From CAXTTV01 sp964247295 (GTDB lineage: Bacteria > Chloroflexota > Ktedonobacteria > Ktedonobacterales > Ktedonobacteraceae): a stretch of DNA of 11,331 nucleotides. The stretch is taken from contig CAXTTV010000161.1 in NCBI GenBank assembly GCA_964247295.1, positions 1 through 11,331 of the forward strand. Reading direction: 5' to 3'. Below, one piece after another: positions 1 to 6,818 of the stretch. The position numbers were made by a program, and so were the translations under genes. The notes beneath the pieces are model-generated. The model did not search any database, was not told the DNA's origin, and was given only the letters and a program-made list of their open reading frames with translations. Numbering within the stretch: the first letter of the stretch is position 1; each line of letters opens with the position of its first letter.

Positions 1-2
1 GT

Positions 3-74
3 CGTCGGACGACTCTTTACGAGTTAGGGCAGGTGAATACAGCTTTAGAGTCATACGAAAAGGCATGTACATAA
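3..74 (+). pseudogene. Upstream fragment of the TPR gene, closed by an in-frame stop
   Basis: Reading from base 3 in the frame of the downstream TPR protein gives a recognisable TPR helix pair (TLYELGQ, then ALESYEKA), followed by a TAA at 72-74. After the stop the same frame continues without interruption as NSKIAPAWNGRG and joins the repeat that begins at 114. Aligned with the later repeats, the stop falls exactly where an Ile sits in the 34-residue unit (KALRID, EALKID), so there is no net frameshift. I infer that this is the same gene, broken by a nonsense codon or by a base error in a draft assembly. The 5' end lies outside the window. Confidence 0.6.
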
Positions 75-113
75 AATTCCAAGATCGCGCCAGCCTGGAA
101 TGGACGGGGCAGT

Positions 114-815
114 GTGCTTTACGACCTGGGTCGCCTGGAAGAGGCGCGTCGAGCCTTTAACGAGGCGCTGAAAATCGATCCAGATTATGCGCCGGCACTT
201 TATGGTCTGGGGCAGGTGTTGTATCGTCAACGGCAACTTCGGGCCGCGCTCGACATGTTCGACAAGGCTTTGCGCATCGATAACCGGTCTCCCAAAGCCT
301 GGACCGGGCGTGGCAATGTTCTAGACGAGATGGGAGACCGGCAGCGCGCGCTGGATTCCTATGAAAGCGCCCTGCGGATCGATCAGCGCTATGCCCCTGC
401 TTGGAGTGGTAAGGGGAGCATTTTGCGGCAGCAGGGGCGTTATAACGAGGCCTTGTACGCCTACGACTACGCCCTCAGAATTCGTCCAAACTTCTCGCTG
501 GCCTGGAATGGGAAAGGCAACACTCTTTTTAATATGGGGCGCTACCCCGAGGCGCTGGAGGCCTATAAACGAGCAGTTGAACTGATGCCAAAGATGGTCA
601 CTGCCTGGCACAATCAATCGCTGGTGCTCTATCGGCTTCAGCGGTACAAAGAGGCCCTGACTGCCGCCGAGGAAGCGATCAAGCTTAGAAGCGATGATCC
701 CGATAACTGGCAACGAAAGGCTGAGGCGCTACGAAAATTGAGGCGCAACAAAGAGGCCAAAGAGGCGGAAAACGAGATTAACCGTATTCGTGGAGGGAGC
801 CTGAGCTACAGGTAG
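114..815 (+). CDS. Tetratricopeptide-repeat (TPR) protein, N-terminally incomplete
   Basis: The 233 residues are almost entirely 34-residue TPR units: six full units (about residues 1-34, 35-68, 69-102, 103-136, 137-170 and 171-204) plus a final solvent helix rich in Lys, Glu and Arg (205-233). Units carry the pattern W/L-G-Y-A-A, for example AWNGKGNTLFNMGRYPEAL. TPR stacks are protein-interaction scaffolds; there is no catalytic domain, signal peptide or membrane segment here, so the partner is unknown. The GTG at 114 is the first start after an in-frame TAA at 72-74, with a purine-rich GGACGGGG just upstream, but it lies inside a repeat, so it may not be the natural start. The true protein probably begins upstream of the window. 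The gene ends 92 nt before accC, which has its own promoter. Confidence 0.7.
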   Translation: MLYDLGRLEEARRAFNEALKIDPDYAPALYGLGQVLYRQRQLRAALDMFDKALRIDNRSPKAWTGRGNVLDEMGDRQRALDSYESALRIDQRYAPAWSGKGSILRQQGRYNEALYAYDYALRIRPNFSLAWNGKGNTLFNMGRYPEALEAYKRAVELMPKMVTAWHNQSLVLYRLQRYKEALTAAEEAIKLRSDDPDNWQRKAEALRKLRRNKEAKEAENEINRIRGGSLSYR

Positions 816-835
816 ATGGAAGCAGGGCTGCTGAT

Positions 836-864
836 TTCGTTTTCTAGAAAACCCATGATATAAT
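836..864 (+). promoter_or_regulatory. Extended -10 promoter for accC
   Basis: TATAAT at 859-864 is a perfect -10 hexamer, preceded by TG at 856-857, giving the extended -10 TGnTATAAT. The corresponding -35 position (836-841, TTCGTT) is poor, as is common for extended -10 promoters. Transcription would start near 871, leaving a leader of about 37 nt before the accC ATG at 908, whose SD-like GAGAGG lies at 896-901. Confidence 0.65.
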
Positions 865-907
865 ACTCTCACTGTCCCACCAGGGAAGAAACAGCGAGAG
901 GCTACTT

Positions 908-2260
908 ATGTTTCGTAAAATTTTGATTGCCAACCGTGGAGAGATCGCGCTGCGGGTGATCCGCGCCTGTAAAGAGATGGGTATCACAAGCGTGATCGTA
1001 CATTCGGAGGCAGATCGTGCTTCGCTCCCCGTTCGCATGGCCGATGAGAGCATCTGTATCGGTCCTGGCCCAAGTGGAAAAAGTTATCTTAATATCCCCA
1101 ATATCATTAGTGCGGCTTTGATTAGTGGTGCTGAGGCTATCCATCCTGGATATGGTTTCTTATCTGAGAATACCAGCTTCGCTGAGATCTGTGACGATGC
1201 GAATATTACATTTATCGGACCATCTGCATCGGTCATGACCTTGATGGGCGACAAGGTGAGTGCGCGTAAAACCATGGCCGAGGTGGGTCTTCCACTGCTG
1301 CCAGGGACGCCCGTGCTGCGCTCGTTGCCGGAGGCCGTTGAAGTTGCTCGAGAGATCGGCTTCCCATTGATGCTCAAAGCAGTTGCCGGTGGTGGCGGTC
1401 GCGGCATTCGTCTGGTGAACAAGCTGGAGGAGTTTGAGCGCGTCTTTACCCTGGCTCAGAACGAGGTGCGCGAGGCTTTTAAGGATGATGGGATCTACTT
1501 AGAGCGTTACCTGGGCCACGCCCGCCACATCGAGATCCAGGTACTGGTAGATAACTATGGACATGGTATCCATCTGGGGGAGCGTAACTGCTCCTGCCAG
1601 AGACGTAACCAGAAAGTGCTGGAGGAGGCACCAAGCCCTCTGCTTCCTCGCGAGCTGGCCGCTGAGATTGGGCGATTGGCGGTTGAGGCCGTGGCCGGGA
1701 TTGGGTATCGCAATGCCGGGACATTAGAGTTTCTGCTGGATGAGCAGAATAAATTCTATTTTATGGAGATGAATACTCGTCTCCAGGTTGAACATCCGGT
1801 CACCGAGATGATCACCAGCGTGGATCTGGTAAAAGAGCAGATCCGGATCGCGGCGGGCCTGCCACTTCAGATTAATCAGGAAGATGTGCGGATCAAAGGG
1901 CACGCCATTGAGTGCCGAATTACCGCTGAGGATGCCTTTGCCGACTTTCGTCCACAGACTGGTACTGTCGAGGACTACTTACCGCCGGGTGGACCAGGTG
2001 TTCGTGTTGACAGTCACCTTTATAGCGGCTATGAGGTTCCCCCACACTATGATTCGTTGCTCTCAAAACTGGTAGTTTGGGCCGATACGCGGGAGGCCGC
2101 GATCTCCAGAATGCAGCGCGCACTGGATGAGTATATGATTGATGGGCTGACGACCACCATTCCTTTCCACCAGCGTCTGCTCCGCAATGAAACCTTTATT
2201 CGAGGGGAAGTGTACACGCGCTTCTTGGAGGAAGCAGCGAATGAGCTACTGCAATTATAG
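908..2260 (+). CDS. accC: Acetyl-CoA carboxylase, biotin carboxylase subunit
   Basis: Catalyses ATP- and bicarbonate-dependent carboxylation of the biotin on AccB, the first half-reaction of malonyl-CoA synthesis, in the cytoplasm. The 450 residues match the usual length of about 450. The N-terminal carboxylase domain opens with KILIANRGEIA (residues 4-14), and GYGFLSEN lies at 81-88. The ATP-grasp domain has Lys116 (GDK), Lys157 before the glycine-rich loop GGGGRG (161-166), Glu199, His207, Lys236 (RRNQK), Glu274, Glu287 (MEMNTR) and Arg291. The C-terminal domain has ECRITAED (335-342) with Arg337. The E. coli His236 position (RRHQK) is Asn here; this position varies in the family. The ATG is supported by GAGAGG six nt upstream. 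The gene is followed by its own terminator, so it is probably monocistronic, with fabF and accB read separately. Some AccC-like proteins serve propionyl-CoA carboxylase; the nearby accB and fabF favour acetyl-CoA carboxylase. Confidence 0.95.
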   Translation: MFRKILIANRGEIALRVIRACKEMGITSVIVHSEADRASLPVRMADESICIGPGPSGKSYLNIPNIISAALISGAEAIHPGYGFLSENTSFAEICDDANITFIGPSASVMTLMGDKVSARKTMAEVGLPLLPGTPVLRSLPEAVEVAREIGFPLMLKAVAGGGGRGIRLVNKLEEFERVFTLAQNEVREAFKDDGIYLERYLGHARHIEIQVLVDNYGHGIHLGERNCSCQRRNQKVLEEAPSPLLPRELAAEIGRLAVEAVAGIGYRNAGTLEFLLDEQNKFYFMEMNTRLQVEHPVTEMITSVDLVKEQIRIAAGLPLQINQEDVRIKGHAIECRITAEDAFADFRPQTGTVEDYLPPGGPGVRVDSHLYSGYEVPPHYDSLLSKLVVWADTREAAISRMQRALDEYMIDGLTTTIPFHQRLLRNETFIRGEVYTRFLEEAANELLQL

Positions 2261-2273
2261 TTGCAGTATCCCT

Positions 2274-2313
2274 AATGCGATTCAAGCACTTATAAAAGTG
2301 AATCGCATTTTTT
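2274..2313 (+). terminator. Rho-independent terminator after accC
   Basis: AATGCGATTC (2274-2283) pairs with GAATCGCATT (2300-2309), with an inner CACTT/AAGTG alternative in the loop. The right arm runs into six T residues (2308-2313). It lies 14 nt after the accC stop and separates accC from fabF. Confidence 0.85.
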
Positions 2314-2410
2314 ACCCTTCTAGCATAACCGAATGTATCAAAGTATCTTAGAGGGGTCAAGAAATTATCTATCGGCATCCATTATGGGTGCCTCTTTTGG
2401 AGGTAATAGA

Positions 2411-3649
2411 ATGCCACGTGTAGTTGTGACTGGTTTAGGGTTGATTACCGCCTTAGGGAACGACCTTGAAAGCAATTGGGCGGCTCTACAAAAGGGGCGC
2501 TCCGGCATCAAAAAGATTACCGGCTACGATACCAGTACGCATAAAGTTCATATCGCGGCTGAGGTCACAAATTTTGATCCAACCCCGTATATGGATCGGC
2601 GTGAGTTGCGTCGTAATGATCCCTATGAGCAGATGGCGATTGCGACCGCGAAACAGGCCTTAGAGCAGGCAAAGTTGACGATCACCTCTGAGAATGCGCC
2701 AGATATTGGCGTATATATTGGAAGTGGGATTGGGGGTCTGGTAACGCTGCATGAGCAGTTCCATGTCCTGTACGAGAAGGGACCGGACCGCGTCAGCCCG
2801 TTCTTTATTAATATGATGATCATTGATGGTGCGCCTGGCATTGTCTCGATTATGACCGGTGCCCAGGGGCCAAACTGGGCCGCCGTCTCCGCTTGCGCGA
2901 CCAGTGGTAACACCATTGGTGAGGCATGGGAGACCATTCGCCGTGGCGATGCCCAGGCGATGATCGCTGGCGGTTCTGAGAAAGCAGTTACCCCGATCGC
3001 CATGGCGGCCTTCGCCAATATGCATGCGCTCTCCCGCTGGAGCGGCGAGCCCACTGAGGGCAGTAAGCCTTTTGACAAGGAGCGTGACGGCTTTATTATG
3101 GGAGAAGGGGCTGGCATGCTCATTCTGGAAGATCTGGAGTTGGCGAAGGCCCGAGGTGCCCATATTCTGGCGGAACTGGTTGGTTATGGCTGTACCAGCG
3201 ATGCCCATCACATTACCGCCCCCGCCCCCGGTGGTGAGGGATTAGTCCGGGCTATGCGGCAGGCTCTGCGCAAAGCCGGTCTGAAGCCAGAGGATGTGGA
3301 GTATATCAATGCACATGGGACCGGTACCCCTTTTAACGATCAGGCAGAGACCCAGGCGATCAAAGCTTGTTTTGGGGATCATGCTTATAAGTTAGCGATC
3401 AGCTCAACCAAGTCGATGACCGGACACACGTTGGGAGCCGCCGGCGCAGTTGAAGGCGTCATCTCGATTCTGGCGATGCGTGATGGGATACTCCCTCCAA
3501 CGATCAATCTGCGTCATCCTGATCCTGAGTGTGACCTGGATTATGTGCCGAACGAGGCCCGGAAAGCGGATGTCCGGGTGGCGATGTCGAACGTAATGGG
3601 CTTTGGTGGTCACAACACTAGCCTGATCTTCAAAAAATATGAACAATAA
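2411..3649 (+). CDS. fabF: Beta-ketoacyl-ACP synthase II (KAS II)
   Basis: Condenses malonyl-ACP with a growing acyl-ACP in type II fatty-acid elongation, in the cytosol. The ATG at 2411 is chosen over an in-frame ATG at 2333 because GGAGG lies at 2399-2403, seven nt before it, and because RVVVTGLGLITALG is the normal family N-terminus. The resulting 412 residues are the usual KAS II length. The thiolase-fold active site is complete: Cys162 (SACATSG), His302 (NAHGTGTP), Lys334 (STKSMTGH) and His339, which are the positions of the E. coli FabF Cys-His-His triad and lysine minus one. The glycine-rich C-terminal NVMGFGGHN is at 394-402. The gene lies behind the accC terminator, so it should have its own promoter; I see no convincing one in 2314-2398. 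accB follows after 13 nt, suggesting co-transcription. Confidence 0.95.
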   Translation: MPRVVVTGLGLITALGNDLESNWAALQKGRSGIKKITGYDTSTHKVHIAAEVTNFDPTPYMDRRELRRNDPYEQMAIATAKQALEQAKLTITSENAPDIGVYIGSGIGGLVTLHEQFHVLYEKGPDRVSPFFINMMIIDGAPGIVSIMTGAQGPNWAAVSACATSGNTIGEAWETIRRGDAQAMIAGGSEKAVTPIAMAAFANMHALSRWSGEPTEGSKPFDKERDGFIMGEGAGMLILEDLELAKARGAHILAELVGYGCTSDAHHITAPAPGGEGLVRAMRQALRKAGLKPEDVEYINAHGTGTPFNDQAETQAIKACFGDHAYKLAISSTKSMTGHTLGAAGAVEGVISILAMRDGILPPTINLRHPDPECDLDYVPNEARKADVRVAMSNVMGFGGHNTSLIFKKYEQ

Positions 3650-3662
3650 ATAGGTTGGTTTA

Positions 3663-4124
3663 ATGCAGAATCCAGAGCAAAAGTTTTCCTGGGTGAGTCG
3701 GGTTGAGGATCTGGTCCGAGTCCTTGAGAATAGCAGTATCAGCGAGCTAGAGCTTTCCGAGAATGGGACCGAGATTGTGATCCGTCGCCAGTCAGGGGTA
3801 ACGGCAGCGCCCATTGTCAAAAGTAAGAGCGGGAAGCGTCAACCTTTGGCTGTCAAAAGCGCTGATGAAAGTGCGGCTGACCACAGCCAGGGAATTTCAT
3901 CGCCAATTACCGGCGTCTACTATGCCTCGCCCTCTCCAACCGAGCCATCTTTTGTCCAGGTTGGCGATATTGTCCAGATCGGACAGGTAATTGCCCTGGT
4001 CGAGGCCATGAAGGTATTTAATGAAATCCAGGCCGACATTTCGGGTCGCGTCACCAAACTGCTTGCTAGTAATGGAGATGTAGTGCAGAAGGGTTCGGTC
4101 TTGCTGCGCATCGAGCCGCTCTAA
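3663..4124 (+). CDS. accB: Biotin carboxyl carrier protein of acetyl-CoA carboxylase
   Basis: Carries the carboxybiotin between AccC and the carboxyltransferase. The 153 residues match the usual length of about 155. An N-terminal helical segment (1-40, LVRVLENSSISELELSENG) is followed by a charged, Ala/Ser-containing linker (about 45-78) and a biotinyl domain (80-153). The biotin-accepting lysine is Lys117 in VEAMKVFNEI. The stretch ASPSPTEPSFVQVG (88-101) is the thumb loop characteristic of true acetyl-CoA carboxylase BCCPs. The start is the ATG 13 nt after fabF; the upstream AGGTTGG is only a weak SD, so translation may be coupled to fabF. The order accC-fabF-accB differs from the common accB-accC pair. 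Ligation of biotin would require a BirA-type enzyme not present here. Confidence 0.93.
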   Translation: MQNPEQKFSWVSRVEDLVRVLENSSISELELSENGTEIVIRRQSGVTAAPIVKSKSGKRQPLAVKSADESAADHSQGISSPITGVYYASPSPTEPSFVQVGDIVQIGQVIALVEAMKVFNEIQADISGRVTKLLASNGDVVQKGSVLLRIEPL

Positions 4125-4135
4125 AGTATTGTGAT

Positions 4136-4179
4136 CTAGATAAAGGGCCTTGAGATTTTTCTCAAGGCCCTTTATCTAG
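4136..4179. terminator. 19-bp perfect hairpin at the end of accB
   Basis: A 19-nt arm (4136-4154) is perfectly complementary to 4161-4179 across a 6-nt loop, starting 12 nt after the accB stop. The stem is strong, with a central GGGCC/GGCCC block, but neither strand has a T-run after it. It lies between the convergent accB and lipoprotein genes, so it could stop or stabilise transcripts from both sides. Its position favours a terminator; the missing U-tract leaves this uncertain. Confidence 0.6.
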
Positions 4180-4211
4180 GGGATGTTTACCAGGATAGTT
4201 GTATGACAAAG

Positions 4212-4242
4212 AAGCGGATGTCTCTTTCGAGATCACCCGCTT
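4212..4242 (-). terminator. Stem-loop downstream of the lipoprotein gene
   Basis: Read on the minus strand, an arm beginning AAGCGG pairs with one ending CCGCTT, with one bulged A and a GAAA tetraloop closed by a C-G pair. It begins 22 nt beyond the stop codon of the minus-strand lipoprotein and is followed by CTTTGT, a weak T-rich tail. Confidence 0.55.
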
Positions 4243-4263
4243 ACTTTTATTGTGAAAAGAGTT

Positions 4264-4692
4264 TTACTGAACGGTGACGTTGATCTCCGCGCCCTTCTCA
4301 CTCTTTATAGTGAAGGTACCAGTGTTGTTGAAGGTTACGTTACCGGCCTGGTTCAGGTTCAACTTCAGGTCCATACCAGCCTTCTGGGCATCGCCCTTAT
4401 CGAAATCCTGGATCTCGTCGGTCTTGTTCGTGAAGCTCACGCTATCGCCCTTTTTCACGGTGATGCTGGTCGGGTCACAGGCATAAGCGTCTTTGCCATC
4501 GGCACCCTTGCTCTCTTTGATGTTAACGGCCATCGCGCCGCTGCTGGAACCCGAGGAAGCAGTGGTGGAAGATGTACTGGAAGCCGCGCTATCACCGCCA
4601 CAGGCTGTTAAAGCCAGGCTGAGCAGACACATGCAAAGAAATACCATCAGAACGGCGGGGCGGCGTACAGAAAAAGAGCTTGATTTAATCAT
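4264..4692 (-). CDS. Secreted lipoprotein with a cupredoxin-like domain
   Basis: A 142-residue exported protein. Residues 1-30 form a lipoprotein signal peptide: basic RR at 10-11, a hydrophobic core (about 13-28), then the lipobox LTAC with the acylated Cys31 followed by GG. A Ser/Thr/Ala-rich linker (about 34-52) leads to a beta-rich domain (54-142) with the strand pattern of small cupredoxins: SITVKKGDSVSFTNKT, then GNVTFNNTGTFTIKS and a final INVTVQ. Plastocyanin-like copper proteins normally carry a His after the VxFxN strand and a Cys-His-Met group near the end; none of these is present, so copper binding is doubtful. Start: ATG with AAGGAGAA about ten nt upstream. It is transcribed away from the AT-rich region, convergent with accB. 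The substrate or partner is unknown. Confidence 0.8.
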   Translation of the reverse strand: MIKSSSFSVRRPAVLMVFLCMCLLSLALTACGGDSAASSTSSTTASSGSSSGAMAVNIKESKGADGKDAYACDPTSITVKKGDSVSFTNKTDEIQDFDKGDAQKAGMDLKLNLNQAGNVTFNNTGTFTIKSEKGAEINVTVQ

Positions 4693-4720
4693 GGGAAAAA
4701 TTCTCCTTGTTTGTTTTGAG

Positions 4721-4760
4721 GTATGTGAATGCTCACATACAATTCATTCATGGTTGTCAA
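4721..4760 (-). promoter_or_regulatory. Putative promoter with an overlapping palindromic operator for the lipoprotein gene
   Basis: On the minus strand a perfect -35 (TTGACA, at 4755-4760) is followed by a perfect inverted repeat, GTATGTGA-N4-TCACATAC (4721-4740), just where the -10 should lie. The nearest -10-like hexamer, TATGTG (4734-4739), has only a 15-nt spacer. A protein bound to the palindrome would block this promoter, which suggests a repressor operator, about 29 nt upstream of the ATG. The half-sites resemble TGTGA/TCACA of the Crp/Fnr family but with four rather than six bases between them. The regulator is not identified. Confidence 0.5.
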
Positions 4761-5018
4761 AATGACTGCTTGATGTTCGTCCAAATTACCTGGTTCAAAT
4801 CTACAATGTACGTCTTGAGGAAAACTTCTTAGTTTGTTTAAGCTTTTTTCTCATTTCGTTCTGTAAACTTGCTACATAATAAAGCACGACTATCTCTTCT
4901 AATTTTTTCATTAAAATTTAATGAATTTTCAGGATGCAGGCTTTTTTTCTCAGGAATGGGTTTTTATTTAAGAATCTGATTAGCTGTATGCTTTTTTGGG
5001 AATCGAGAATAGGCTGTT
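4761..5018. other. AT-rich intergenic stretch without a recognisable gene
   Basis: This is the first part of the space between the divergent lipoprotein and hydrolase genes. It is rich in T and A runs, and stops are frequent in the frames I followed. The only notable ORF, a 28-codon ATG ORF at 4934-5020, has no properly spaced SD. I see no tRNA or known RNA motif. Confidence 0.5.
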
Positions 5019-5080
5019 AGCACCATTTATATGCCTATTGATGCATGTAATAATCTTCATATAATCCAAAGCATGGTGCT
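5019..5080. repeat. Nested imperfect inverted repeat around a promoter
   Basis: AGCACCATTTATATG (5019-5033) is complementary in two blocks to the right side: TTATATG with CATATAA (5058-5064), and AGCACCAT with ATGGTGCT (5073-5080), with an 8-nt bulge on the right. The plus-strand promoter lies inside. This could be a binding site or a remnant of a repeat; the sequence alone does not decide. Confidence 0.4.
5038..5065 (+). promoter_or_regulatory. Sigma70-type promoter upstream of the hydrolase gene
   Basis: The -35 TTGATG (5038-5043) and a perfect -10 TATAAT (5060-5065) are separated by 16 nt. The start would be near 5072, giving about 190 nt of leader before the likely ATG at 5264. That leader contains two hairpins, at 5101-5118 and 5135-5181. 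Confidence 0.6.
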
Positions 5081-5100
5081 GGAAAAAGATTAAAATGAAA

Positions 5101-5118
5101 TTAGGTAAAAATACCTAA
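5101..5118 (+). promoter_or_regulatory. Small perfect hairpin in the hydrolase leader
   Basis: TTAGGTA (5101-5107) and TACCTAA (5112-5118) are perfectly complementary across an AAAA loop. It sits between the promoter and the larger 19-bp hairpin. It is AT-rich and of modest stability, so either an RNA element or a DNA operator is possible. Confidence 0.35.
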
Positions 5119-5134
5119 AATGTTTTTAGCGATG

Positions 5135-5181
5135 AAAATGGTCGAATTTTCTTCCAAGCAAAAAGAAAATTCGACCATTTT
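5135..5181 (+). terminator. 19-bp perfect hairpin, possible attenuator or terminator of a small RNA
   Basis: The 19-nt arm 5135-5153 is perfectly complementary to 5163-5181, with a 9-nt loop. The central block is GGTCGAA/TTCGACC, and the arms end in AAAA and TTTT, so either strand would have a short T-run at the 3' end of the stem. It lies about 63 nt downstream of the predicted transcription start and 82 nt before the hydrolase ATG. It could therefore end a short transcript or attenuate the downstream gene. Confidence 0.5.
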
Positions 5182-5263
5182 GGATTGAGATTTGCTAGAA
5201 ACCTCTGGCTTCACATCTATTTTGTCGAAATGTATAGCAATATTCTTATTTGGAATGAGGTAC

Positions 5264-6593
5264 ATGAGGAAAGATCCAAGCAAAATATCTTTTACCTGGT
5301 TACTGATTGCTTTTCTAATAACATTACTTGCTCAGGTGTATATGCAGACAGGTGCCAGGGCGGTATATCTGCCGCGCATCTGCGCGCCTGTCCAACAATT
5401 TCGAGGAGTCTGGATTTCAACAATACAGAATGCGGATTGGCCTTCTCGTACCGGTTTGACGCCAGCAAACCAGCAACGCGAATTTAGCCATCTTCTGGAT
5501 GAATTTCAAAGCCTGCACTTCAACGCGGTCATAGTGCAGGTCCGGCCTGAGGGAGATGCTCTGTATCCCTCCAGTTATAGTCCCTGGTCGCGTTATTTAA
5601 CAGGAATGCAGGGGCGAGATCCCGGTTATGATCCCTTAGCATTTATGGTTAAGGAGGCGCATCGTCGCCATATAGAGCTGCACGCCTGGTTTAATCCCTA
5701 TCGCTTAAGTATGCCGGGAGAGGCGCTGGCTCCTGGCAATCCTGTGCTAAAGCATCCTGACTGGATCGTGCGTTATGGAGGGCAACTCTATTTAAATCCA
5801 GGGCTGCCCGAGGTGCGGCAGTACGTGACGCAGAGCGTGCTGGAAGTTGTGCATAAATATGATATCGATGGTGTGCATCTGGACGACTACTTTTATCCTT
5901 ATCCAATTGCTGGTCAACCCTATCATGACTCGGTGAGCTTCCAGAAATATGGACGAGGGCATTTTCGCAGTCTAGCCGATTGGAGGCGAGACAACAATAA
6001 CCAACTGATGAAAGGTTTATCCCAAGGGATTAAAAAGCTCAAGCCCTATGTTAAATTTGGCGTCAGTCCATTTGGGGTCTGGCGTAACAGGGAGCAGGAC
6101 CCGACTGGATCAGAGACCCGCGCCGGCCCCACAAGCTATGATCAGCTTTACGCTGATACCCGTATCTGGCTTCAGCATAGCTGGATCGATTATGTGATCC
6201 CCCAAATTTATTGGAGTATAGGTTATCCGTCAGCCGCCTATGATAAGCTGGTTTCCTGGTGGGCCAGAGAAGTGGACGGTAAAAATGTCCATTTATATAT
6301 AGGTCAGGCCGTGTATAAGATAGGGAGTCGTGAGCAGGGCTGGGGAGATCCTCAGCAGCTACCCCGACAATTGGCGTATAATCAGAAGTTTCGTCAGGCG
6401 CGAGGCAGCAGCTTTTTCAGTACAGCCGCCCTATTAAAGAACCCACTGGGTTTTCGAGATCGGCTGACAAAGGTNNNNNNNNNNGCTATACGGAGCGTTT
6501 AACACAGGAGGCTGGCCGGATCTATATCGCTGTCCGGCCACTGTTCCCGACATGTCCTGGCTGGCAAAACGCTCGTCTAAGTACTATTTGTAA
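5264..6593 (+). CDS. Exported GHL10/YngK/DigH-type glycoside-hydrolase-like protein, interrupted by an assembly gap
   Basis: Belongs to the GHL10 (formerly DUF187) family, with E. coli DigH/YddW and B. subtilis YngK as relatives; DigH acts on peptidoglycan glycan strands lacking stem peptides. The likely ATG at 5264 gives basic RKDPSK, a hydrophobic segment (10-27) and a possible cleavage after ARA (31-33). ATG 5255 and TTG 5192 are alternatives; the SD is weak for all. A TIM-barrel domain follows: RGVWIST (47-53), NAVIVQVRPEGDALYPS (87-103), HAWFNPYR (140-147), DGVHLDDYFYPY (202-213, probable catalytic acids), FGVSPFGVW (265-273) and IPQIYW (312-317). Ten Ns follow residue 403. The literal frame stops at 6502, but the next frame after the gap reads YRCPATVPDMSWL and stops at 6591-6593, matching the family C-terminus. 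The true gap is therefore expected to be a multiple of three. Confidence 0.85.
6475..6484. other. Assembly gap (10 N)
   Basis: Ten undetermined bases inside the hydrolase gene. Continuity of the reading frame across the gap requires the real missing length to be divisible by three, so ten is a placeholder if the gene is intact. Confidence 0.95.
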
Positions 6594-6610
6594 TTTATAC
6601 ACTAACGAGC

Positions 6611-6640
6611 TTGCGCATCCAGATGGAGACATGTTATACT
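6611..6640 (+). promoter_or_regulatory. Candidate extended -10 promoter downstream of the hydrolase gene
   Basis: TATACT (6635-6640) is preceded by TG at 6632-6633 (TGnTATACT). TTGCGC (6611-6616) lies 18 nt upstream as a partial -35. Transcription would begin near 6647 and run towards the small ORF at 6819 and, further on, the MgtE-like gene at 7299. Confidence 0.5.
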
Positions 6641-6818
6641 CACAAAGGATTTAAGATAACTTTTCTTCTAACAAAATTTTTCGATCAACCCACAGTTGTT
6701 GGTGACCAGCAAGCAACACAAAGATCCGCAAACACGGCTATCTTACATTAGCATCACATGAGATATTCGCCGTTCCGTACTGGTTATCGCTCTTGTCGGG
6801 CAAAGGAGGTGAGGGAGA

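Noticed and set aside
1598..1615. AccC RRNQK in place of RRHQK as a sign of lost activity.
   Set aside because: This position varies among functional AccC proteins, and the lysine and other catalytic residues are intact.
2333..2410. 26-residue N-terminal extension of fabF from the upstream ATG.
   Set aside because: The ATG at 2411 has GGAGG at the right distance and starts the conserved domain; the extension is not typical of the family.
4721..4740. A canonical CRP site.
   Set aside because: The spacer between TGTGA and TCACA is four bases, not six, so it is kept only as an unassigned palindrome.
4934..5020. 28-codon ORF starting at ATG 4934.
   Set aside because: No properly spaced ribosome binding site and an unremarkable AT-driven composition.
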